From: an uncultured bacterium
GTDB lineage: Bacteria > Patescibacteriota > Minisyncoccia > UBA6257 > UBA9933
Length of the DNA: 43,081 nt
NCBI GenBank assembly: GCA_913009635.1
Contig: CAJVXI010000007.1
Span: forward strand, 1 to 43,081
Reading direction: 5' to 3'
A model generated the notes under the pieces. The model saw only the letters and a program-made list of their open reading frames with translations, was not told the origin of the DNA and made no database searches. Both the position numbers and the translations under genes were made by a program. Of this stretch, positions 1 through 5,707 are shown one piece after another (within the stretch, counting starts at the first letter, position 1; each line of letters opens with the position of its first letter).

Positions 1-150
1 GACTTTATGAGACTTAGTCTCGTAAGATTGGAAAATTTGACAAATTAGGTTGAGGTGTTATCTTAAGATCAGCATCCGAAAAAGATAGAAACCTTAAAAA
101 ATAATGGTTTTGCCGTTTATAAGGAAAAAATTGAAAAGAAAGGAGGCGAG

Positions 151-1425
151 ATGAGAAGAGAAAAATATTTTACTTTGAGCCAAAATTGTCTTCTAGTTAA
201 AGGAACTTCGCGAGGAGCTATATATAACTTAAATTCTGGTAAAGTTTTTTCTGTGAATAGCAAAAGCGTAAAGATAATAGAGCAACTAAATTCAGGAAAA
301 AACTTGAAAGAAATCTTAAGAAAGAGTAGGACCATAACCAAAGAAGAGATTATTGTTTATTTAAACAAACTTGAAGCTCTTAGTTTAGGAAAATGGAATG
401 GGCGTTACAAAAAAGAAATAGTTGATGTTCCAGAACTTGCCAATATATTAAGGTTTGTTCTCCATCTCGAATTAACTACTGGCTGTAATCTTCGTTGCCT
501 CCACTGCTATAATAAAAGTGAAATAATCAAATTTCATGAAAATAATAAGTTATCCATTGATGATTGGAAGAGAGTGATAACAGAGGCTTATAAAATTGGT
601 GCAAGGAGAGTTCAGTTTATAGGAGGAGAGCCATTTCTGAGGCGAAAGTTGATATTTGAGCTTATTCCCTATGTTCGTGATATTGGATATAAATCTCTTG
701 AAGTAAGCTCTAATGGCACATTTATTTCCAATAGCGATCTTAAAAAACTTAAAGAGCACAATGTGGATTTAGCTTTTTCCTTTTATTGTTCTGATCCTAA
801 TATACACGATAGTATTACTACTAAGAGAGGAAGCCAAGAAAAGACATTACGTACAATTAAGAAAGTTTTAGAAATGAATATTTGTCTTAGGGTATCTGTG
901 GTGGCAATGAAACAGAATGAGAAAGAGATTAAAAAGACAGTTGAATCTCTAAAATCTTTTGGAATTCAACACATAAAGACAAATGTCATTGAACCAGTAG
1001 GTAGGGGCTGCGGCGACGATCTTATCACTGCTGACATATTAGAGCAGCAAATCTTGGACAAACCCTCTTTTTTCAAAATTAACTACAATACATTTTGGAG
1101 AAATAGGATGGGACATAATTGTTTTCTGGAACAGATTTGTATCGGAGCAAACGGAGATGTTTATCCTTGTCTTGCGGAGCGAGAAATTTCTTACGGAAAT
1201 GTAAAATCAGCTTCACTGGATAAAATTTTTTCATCAAGAGTGGCGCAAAAATTTCGGAATTTAAACAAGGACAATATTGAAGTTTGTCGAGATTGTGAAT
1301 ATCGGTATTGTTGTTTTGATTGTCGGGTGAAAGCTAAAGATTTTTTAGTTAATAGTTCTCATGCGAAACCATGGTGGTGTTTCTACGACCCGCACAAGGG
1401 ACAATGGAGTAAAAAAATTAATTAA
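151..1425 (+). CDS. Radical SAM/SPASM peptide maturase
   Basis: Predicted iron-sulfur enzyme that modifies a ribosomally made peptide. Residues 1-95 form a small N-terminal domain (NCLLVKG...AIYNL near 12-27) resembling the start of grasp-with-spasm (GwsS-like) maturases and probably serving peptide recognition. The radical SAM core has C112-x3-C116-x2-C119 for the [4Fe-4S]/SAM cluster and GGEP at 158-161. A C-terminal SPASM region carries C324, C330, C340, C379, C382, C387/C388, C391 and C410 for auxiliary clusters. The start at 151 is fixed by AGGAGG at 141-146. The frame is open back to 67 but has no start codon there. A 42-codon Cys-rich peptide gene begins 17 bases after the stop, the expected substrate. 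Family assignment is firm; the exact bond formed (thioether or other) is not readable from sequence. Confidence 0.9.
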   Translation: MRREKYFTLSQNCLLVKGTSRGAIYNLNSGKVFSVNSKSVKIIEQLNSGKNLKEILRKSRTITKEEIIVYLNKLEALSLGKWNGRYKKEIVDVPELANILRFVLHLELTTGCNLRCLHCYNKSEIIKFHENNKLSIDDWKRVITEAYKIGARRVQFIGGEPFLRRKLIFELIPYVRDIGYKSLEVSSNGTFISNSDLKKLKEHNVDLAFSFYCSDPNIHDSITTKRGSQEKTLRTIKKVLEMNICLRVSVVAMKQNEKEIKKTVESLKSFGIQHIKTNVIEPVGRGCGDDLITADILEQQILDKPSFFKINYNTFWRNRMGHNCFLEQICIGANGDVYPCLAEREISYGNVKSASLDKIFSSRVAQKFRNLNKDNIEVCRDCEYRYCCFDCRVKAKDFLVNSSHAKPWWCFYDPHKGQWSKKIN

Positions 1426-1442
1426 TAAAGGAGGTGAGAATT

Positions 1443-1571
1443 GTGGAAGAGGACATTAAAAAACAAAAAGAGAGTGATGGACTGGAAATTCAGTTGGTGA
1501 CAAGCGAGTCAGCAGTTGATGGTGTCTGTGGGCCGGATACTTGTCCATGGGTTGGTTGTGAGGTGCGTTAA
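1443..1571 (+). CDS. Putative Cys-rich RiPP precursor peptide, 42 aa
   Basis: Small gene directly behind the radical SAM maturase, with a GTG start and a near-perfect ribosome site (AAAGGAGGTGAG, about 1427-1438). The first 24 residues are charged and leader-like (EEDIKKQKE). The tail VDGVCGPDTCPWVGCEVR has three cysteines, C29, C34 and C39, at exact C-x4-C-x4-C spacing with Asp32, Thr33, Trp36 and Val37 between them. Radical SAM/SPASM maturases of the ranthipeptide and sactipeptide type install Cys thioethers in such tails. A strong hairpin terminator starts 10 bases after the stop, so maturase plus peptide form a complete two-gene unit. That it is a substrate is inferred from position, size, ribosome site and Cys pattern. 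No export gene is adjacent. It could instead make a cofactor-like peptide. Confidence 0.8.
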   Translation: MEEDIKKQKESDGLEIQLVTSESAVDGVCGPDTCPWVGCEVR

Positions 1572-1580
1572 ATCTTAGTG

Positions 1581-1620
1581 GCTGTCTTAGACTTTTAAGT
1601 CTTGGGCAGCTCTATTTTAT
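1581..1620. terminator. Bidirectional terminator between peptide gene and HExxH gene
   Basis: A 14-pair stem with one mismatch and two G-U pairs spans 1581-1610 (GCTGTCTTAGACTT against AAGTCTTGGGCAGC), followed by a T-rich run at 1611-1620. The last codons and stop of the opposite-strand gene (1595) lie inside the stem, so the hairpin likely ends both transcripts. Confidence 0.75.
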
Positions 1621-2398
1621 TTCGATTTTTAATTAAAAATTTTTTTAACTCCAATATATTTTTTCCTAATTTACCGGCTAAATATTTTTTCCAATATGGC
1701 AATATTTTCTTTTCTAATAGTAAAAAAGTAGGAGATTCAGTACAAATTTTTCCTTCTTCAAAATATTTTCCTTTTTTATTTAATCTAAGTTTTAATTCAT
1801 TATCTATTAACATAATGATAGCGTGAAGAATATTATAATGAGGTTGAAAATGACCGGGCCAAGTTATAATATGTGACAATTCGTGACAAAGAAAAATTGT
1901 TGAATGATTTTTCCATCTTTCTTTGCATCCTCTGGTAATAGTATTTTGATTAAGCGTTTTACAATTAAGGGATTTTGGATGAGTAATAAATACAGTTATT
2001 TTTCGTTTAGGAATTGACAGTCCAGAAATTTCTCGAAGGTTCTTCAGGGCTTTTTTTTCGTTTCTACTCCATTGATTTTCAATAAATATAAGATGTTTTT
2101 TTGTTTCTTTTAATAATCTTCTAAATTCACTGGATTTAAAAATATCTTGATATATTTTTTCTAAAACTAAACCTTGTTTTTTGAAAATTTTTTTAATATT
2201 ACCATTAGAAAAATTTACTTGAATTTTTTCTAGGGCTAAAGAGATATATTTAGGATTTAAAAAATAATAAGATGGTTCATCTCTGTATTTTCGCCAAATA
2301 CGTTCCTCTAATTTTTTCCAAGCCGGAAAAGGCTTATTTTTTGAAGCCATTGTATATCCCGCTAAGTAGTATTTATTTATTTTAAATCTAAATTTCAT
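1595..2398 (-). CDS. HExxH metalloprotease-like protein
   Basis: Protein of about 267 residues of no recognised family. The only clear motif is FLCHELSHIITWPGHF: HELSH fits the HExxH zinc-protease signature, and a later E (EEGKICTES) could be the third zinc ligand of a gluzincin. The N-terminal half is basic and helical, with no signal peptide or membrane segment, so a cytoplasmic enzyme is likely. ATG at 2398 is preferred to the upstream TTG at 2416. The gene sits between two modified-peptide units and converges on the first, sharing its terminator. Leader-peptide cleavage is therefore a plausible role, but this is inference from position. The ribosome site is weak, unlike the flanking peptide genes. 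Confidence 0.6.
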   Translation of the reverse strand: MKFRFKINKYYLAGYTMASKNKPFPAWKKLEERIWRKYRDEPSYYFLNPKYISLALEKIQVNFSNGNIKKIFKKQGLVLEKIYQDIFKSSEFRRLLKETKKHLIFIENQWSRNEKKALKNLREISGLSIPKRKITVFITHPKSLNCKTLNQNTITRGCKERWKNHSTIFLCHELSHIITWPGHFQPHYNILHAIIMLIDNELKLRLNKKGKYFEEGKICTESPTFLLLEKKILPYWKKYLAGKLGKNILELKKFLIKNRNKIELPKT

Positions 2399-2444
2399 AC
2401 CTTTTAATCCTACCAAAATTCTTTTATTTTGGCTATTTTGGGTT

Positions 2445-2473
2445 TTGTTATTAAAGCGGATTTTTTGTATAAT
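2445..2473 (+). promoter_or_regulatory. Sigma-70-type promoter
   Basis: TTGTTA at 2445-2450, a 17-base spacer and a perfect TATAAT at 2468-2473. It lies 8 bases before the start codon of an SDR gene remnant and may now also drive the ATP-grasp gene 180 bases downstream. Confidence 0.6.
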
Positions 2474-2481
2474 ATTAAAAC

Positions 2482-2532
2482 ATGTCTAAAACATACTTAC
2501 TTACAGGTGGAACGGGTTTTTTGGGAATATGA
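2482..2532 (+). pseudogene. N-terminal remnant of an extended SDR (epimerase/reductase)
   Basis: ATG at 2482 opens MSKTYLLTGGTGFLGI and stops at TGA (2530). TGGTGFLG is the Rossmann-fold TGxxGxxG nucleotide-binding start of extended short-chain dehydrogenases. After the stop the frame continues (MVCDAVQLKN) for about 20 codons before TAA. The remnant keeps a good promoter but no body, so it is a decayed or interrupted gene next to the peptide locus. Confidence 0.55.
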
Positions 2533-2555
2533 ATGGTTTGTGATGCCGTTCAATT

Positions 2556-2584
2556 AAAAAACTTGACTAATCAAGTTTTTTTAT
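2556..2584. terminator. Hairpin terminator
   Basis: AAAAAACTTGA at 2556-2566, loop CTAA, then TCAAGTTTTTTT: an 11-pair stem with a T run on one side and an A run on the other, so it may act on both strands. It follows the SDR remnant and precedes the ATP-grasp gene. Confidence 0.65.
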
Positions 2585-2660
2585 TTTATTATTAAAGTAG
2601 TATAGACCTTGAAAAATAACAAAGAAAAATTTTTGTTTACAAGATAGGGAGGTGGAAGAA

Positions 2661-3659
2661 ATGAAACAAGTGGTTCTTGTGCTGACAAATTCCGAAGATG
2701 GGATTCACACCGATATTGTTATTGAAAAACTTAGGAAAAAGGGTGCTTTAGTGTTTCGATTTGATGTGGATAAGCTTGCTAGCGGTGAAATGAAGGTAAA
2801 ATTCTTTTCTACACAAACTGATTTTGGTTTTACGGCGAAGTATCGAAATAAGATTGTTGATTCTAGAGATGTAAAAAGTATCTGGTATAGAAGGCCGCAG
2901 TATTTAAATCTCCAAATTAGCGATCTTGCCCAGAGAGATTTTGCTAAAAATGAGACAAATAGTTTTTTGGAGGGGCTGTGGTTAAGTATGAAAGAAGTTT
3001 TTTGGGTTAATGATTTTCATAATCTAGAGCGAGCTAGAAAGAAGATTCTTCAATTAAGAATTGCGAGAGAAATTGGCTTTAGGGTTCCTAGTACGATTGT
3101 TACAAATAATCCCGTAGAAGTAAAAAACTTTTTTATTGAGTGTGAAGAGAGAATAATTTTCAAAACTCTTAAACAAGGATTTTTAGAGCACGAGGATGGA
3201 GAGTATAATATTCCAACAACGCTTATCGCACCTTGCCACATTGAGCATATTGATTTAGTAAAGCATTTACCGTCTCTTTTCCAAGAATACATCAATAAAG
3301 ATTATGAGTTACGGATTACCGTGGTTGGAGAAAGGATTTTTGCGGTAAAAATTGATTTTCAGATTTATTCTGAAGCGCCGGTAGATTGGCGGCATCCAGA
3401 TATTAGAAAAAAATTGAGTTACAAAGAGGTGTATATTCCAAGTTGGCTTATTGATCTTTGTTTTGTAATGATGAAAAAATTAGGTCTCCAATTTGGTGCT
3501 TTTGATATTGCAGTAGATAAACATGGTCAATATTTCTTCTTGGAAATTAATCCAAATGGTCAGTGGTATTGGCTAGAACGTCTTGCAGGGGTTTGCATAT
3601 CAGATGCTATTTCTGACATACTGTGTATCGGCCTTTGCGGAAAGGAGGTAAGGTTATGA
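2661..3659 (+). CDS. ATP-grasp peptide ligase (graspetide/MvdD-GwsG type)
   Basis: Enzyme of about 332 residues predicted to join Ser/Thr/Lys and Asp/Glu side chains of a precursor peptide through acyl-phosphate intermediates. The N-terminus (VVLVLTNSEDGIHTDIVI) and the WYRRP motif near residue 80 are typical of microviridin-type and grasp-with-spasm ligases. The ATP-grasp fold follows, with the RIIFKTL lysine, QEYINKDYELRITVVG, and the metal-binding end FFLEINPNGQWYWLE. ATG at 2661 is chosen over GTG 2652 because GGGAGGTGG (2647-2655) then sits at ribosome-site spacing. The stop overlaps the start of a 38-codon peptide gene (ATGA, 3656-3659), implying translational coupling. Confidence 0.88.
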   Translation: MKQVVLVLTNSEDGIHTDIVIEKLRKKGALVFRFDVDKLASGEMKVKFFSTQTDFGFTAKYRNKIVDSRDVKSIWYRRPQYLNLQISDLAQRDFAKNETNSFLEGLWLSMKEVFWVNDFHNLERARKKILQLRIAREIGFRVPSTIVTNNPVEVKNFFIECEERIIFKTLKQGFLEHEDGEYNIPTTLIAPCHIEHIDLVKHLPSLFQEYINKDYELRITVVGERIFAVKIDFQIYSEAPVDWRHPDIRKKLSYKEVYIPSWLIDLCFVMMKKLGLQFGAFDIAVDKHGQYFFLEINPNGQWYWLERLAGVCISDAISDILCIGLCGKEVRL

Positions 3660-3772
3660 TTAGTAAAGTAGCTCCTGAAGTATTTGCAGCTGTCTGTGCA
3701 GTTAAATCTGTCAAGACGGCTGACGATGAGAGCTGGACGGGCCAAGGCTCATCCAAACATAGAGATGACTAA
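3656..3772 (+). CDS. Putative graspetide precursor peptide, 38 aa
   Basis: Small gene overlapping the ATP-grasp stop by four bases, with AAAGGAGGTAAGG (about 3641-3653) as ribosome site. Residues 1-22 (MISKVAPEVFAAVCAVKSVKTA) look like a hydrophobic, helical leader. Residues 23-38, DDESWTGQGSSKHRDD, hold Asp/Glu acceptors (D23, D24, E25, D37, D38) and Ser/Thr/Lys donors (S26, T28, S32, S33, K34), the residue types joined in omega-ester or omega-amide graspetides. No TxKxPSD-type microviridin core is present, so the ring pattern would be different. A single Cys (C14) lies in the leader. A strong terminator follows at once. Substrate status is inferred from position and composition. Confidence 0.75.
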   Translation: MISKVAPEVFAAVCAVKSVKTADDESWTGQGSSKHRDD

Positions 3773-3786
3773 AATTTGTTGTTTCC

Positions 3787-3830
3787 TTTAGGGGGATAGA
3801 CATTGTTTATCCCCCTAAATTATTTTATTT
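3787..3830 (+). terminator. Terminator of the ATP-grasp unit
   Basis: A 12-pair stem, TTTAGGGGGATA (3787-3798) with TATCCCCCTAAA (3808-3819), is followed by a T-rich run to about 3830. It closes the ligase-precursor unit 14 bases after the peptide stop. Confidence 0.85.
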
Positions 3831-3862
3831 ACTATTTTAAACAATATAGGATTTTATTAAAA

Positions 3863-4606
3863 ATGCACGAATTTAATTTTTTAAAAAACAGAAAAGAAAC
3901 AGCTATTATTCTTGGAGAAACGCACGGCATTAAAGAAAATGTTATTATTTTAAAAAAATTTGTTGAATTTTATTTAAAACAAAATAAGTGTATTATACTT
4001 GCATTTGAATGGCCTAAAAAACTTACTACAGAAATTAACAAGTATCTCTGTGGCAAGAATAAGAAAATAAATTGGGAAAAGTGGGAATTCATAGCTTATA
4101 ATGATGGAAGAATTTCTCGTGAACATATTAAATTTTTGGGGTGGCTAAAAATAAAGAATAAATCGCTTTCTAAAAAATTGAAAGTTCATGTATATTGCTT
4201 TGATGAGAGGGGTAATACTTGGAATAAAAGAGACAAGCAGATGGCCAGAAATCTTTTCTTTTTATTGAAAAAGAATTCTCAATGCAAGATAGTAATGATT
4301 ATGGGGAATTTGCATGCAAGAAAGAAAAAATTCCTCATTGGGAGAGAAAAATATATTCCATTAGCTTCTTATTTACCAGAGAAGTGTGTGATATCTTTTA
4401 AATTGAAATACGTATCTGGATATTTCTTTAACTTTAGTTTAAAAAAAATAAAACTTAATAAAAAAGAGAAATTGATGAAATCTTTTCTTATTAAGCGATC
4501 GAGAGATTTAAATTTTGACTACGAAATTATAATACAAAAAGCGCATCCAATAACAAAATTAAAGAATTCTAATCTAGTAGCTTTAGTGCAGCAAAGGAAG
4601 AACTAA
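3863..4606 (+). CDS. Erythromycin-esterase/ChaN-like superfamily protein
   Basis: Protein of 247 residues with the spaced motifs of the Ere/ChaN/TIKI-type fold: ILGETHG near the N-terminus, a FEW acidic position, YCFDERG in the middle, RDKQMARN, and GNLHARK, supplying the His and acidic residues expected at the active site. There is no signal peptide. A TTG at 3803 would extend the frame, but that start lies inside the terminator stem, so ATG 3863 is preferred. It follows the peptide locus in the same direction but has no Shine-Dalgarno site. A hydrolase acting on the peptide product is possible but unproven; the substrate cannot be read from sequence. Confidence 0.55.
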   Translation: MHEFNFLKNRKETAIILGETHGIKENVIILKKFVEFYLKQNKCIILAFEWPKKLTTEINKYLCGKNKKINWEKWEFIAYNDGRISREHIKFLGWLKIKNKSLSKKLKVHVYCFDERGNTWNKRDKQMARNLFFLLKKNSQCKIVMIMGNLHARKKKFLIGREKYIPLASYLPEKCVISFKLKYVSGYFFNFSLKKIKLNKKEKLMKSFLIKRSRDLNFDYEIIIQKAHPITKLKNSNLVALVQQRKN

Positions 4607-4728
4607 AGAATTTATTGCCAAAAATGAATTTTATTAAATTATCAGAAGAAAAACAAAAAAAACCCGGAGCAATGGGCCAGGTTAAATTTTGGCATTTAAT
4701 TCAAGGCATTAGCCAACGAAAAGTTTAA
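4573..4728 (+). pseudogene. Possible C-terminal fragment of an unidentified protein
   Basis: A frame overlapping the end of the previous gene is open from 4573 to TAA at 4726. It encodes AAKEELKNLLPK followed by a 34-residue part from ATG 4624 that includes KKPGAMGQVKFWHLIQ. The residue pattern looks like a real protein C-terminus, but no full gene precedes it. I do not recognise the family. It may be the tail of a gene whose body was lost, possibly the one whose start survives at 2482; that link is only a guess. Confidence 0.3.
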
Positions 4729-4737
4729 TTTTTGTGT

Positions 4738-4743
4738 TATAAT
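4738..4743 (+). promoter_or_regulatory. Pribnow box before a mini-ORF
   Basis: TATAAT lies 7 bases before ATG 4751, which opens a 16-codon frame (MKTLKLIFHAFRDLI) ending at 4801, just ahead of the methyltransferase at 4811. The short frame may be a leader peptide or the remnant start of a gene. The box likely drives the methyltransferase and kinase. Confidence 0.4.
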
Positions 4744-4810
4744 ATACCTAATGAAAACTTTGAAGCTTATTTTTCATGCGTTTAGGGATTTAATTATTTA
4801 AAAAAATATT

Positions 4811-5689
4811 ATGGAAAATATACCTAAAAATATAAAAATTACAATAGATAATGACCCAAAAGATTACGAAGTTAATAAATTTTTAAGGAAATTTATTAAT
4901 TTCTTTTTAGTTCCGATTTTAAATAGGCTTCCAAGGGGGTTATTTGTTCGTTCTAGTAAAAAGGCTGGAAATGTTCATAAACATGCTACAACTCACAAAG
5001 CATTAGAGATAATTTATTCTTTTGATAATAGTTTTAATTTTAAAAAAGGAATTTTAGATGGTTTTTTTACTTATTTTTGGCAAAAAACTAATAATTGTAA
5101 GGCTTTAAGAAATAGATTGAAATTGGTAAAAAAAGAATTAGATAGAGCGATTCAATCTTTTAATAAAAAAGATATAAAAATATTAAATTTAGCCAGTGGT
5201 TCTAGCGCGGCGGTTATGGATATAATAGTAATGCATAAAAATAATTTTGACTTTGAAGTGCTCGCAGTTGATAAAAACGATTCTGCCATAGAAGATGCTC
5301 AAAAAATGGCTTCTGCACTTGATATATCCCATTTATTTAATTGGAACCAAGATACAATTTCTAATTTTTTTAAGAAATATAATAAAAATATTAAATTTGA
5401 TATAATAGAAATGGTGGGGTTTTTAGATTATCTTAAAGATGATAAAGCTATTTCTTTATTTAATGAAATTCATTCAGCTTTAACAGATGGTGGTATTTTC
5501 ATAACTGGAAACGTAAAAGATAATTCAGAAAAAAGGTTTGCTACCGAAGTTGTTGGTTGGCATAATTTAGTTTTTCGAAATGAATTTGATTTAATGAGAA
5601 TACTTTCAAAGTCAAAATTTAAATCCAGTGATATTAAAATTATTTATGAACCCCAAAATATTCACGGAATAGTTGTGTGTAAAAAATAG
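4811..5689 (+). CDS. Class I SAM-dependent methyltransferase
   Basis: Protein of 292 residues. After a basic N-terminal stretch with one short hydrophobic segment (FFLVPIL, near 31-37), a Rossmann-type SAM-binding site appears: motif I ILNLASGSS (124-132), the acidic strand-2 end AVDKND (D154), and IEMVGFLDYL further on, matching the motif IV region. The substrate is unknown; the basic N-terminus would allow RNA, protein or lipid. There is no Shine-Dalgarno site. It precedes the histidine kinase by 18 bases and is probably co-transcribed with it. Confidence 0.7.
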   Translation: MENIPKNIKITIDNDPKDYEVNKFLRKFINFFLVPILNRLPRGLFVRSSKKAGNVHKHATTHKALEIIYSFDNSFNFKKGILDGFFTYFWQKTNNCKALRNRLKLVKKELDRAIQSFNKKDIKILNLASGSSAAVMDIIVMHKNNFDFEVLAVDKNDSAIEDAQKMASALDISHLFNWNQDTISNFFKKYNKNIKFDIIEMVGFLDYLKDDKAISLFNEIHSALTDGGIFITGNVKDNSEKRFATEVVGWHNLVFRNEFDLMRILSKSKFKSSDIKIIYEPQNIHGIVVCKK

Positions 5690-5707
5690 TAAATTATTTT
5701 ATTTTTT

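Noticed and set aside
1-48. Frame DFMRLSLVRLENLTN as the end of an upstream gene
   Set aside because: Only 15 codons, with no recognisable family. A weak hairpin lies at about 5-27, but nothing firm can be said.
104-154. Sixteen-codon frame overlapping the maturase start as a possible leader peptide
   Set aside because: No ribosome site and no peptide character; it likely arises by chance.
2482-2595. TGA at 2530 read as Gly, giving a longer SDR start and hinting at recoded TGA
   Set aside because: Many genes here end cleanly at TGA (for example 7333 and 3659), and extension through them gives no sensible protein. The SDR is simply broken.
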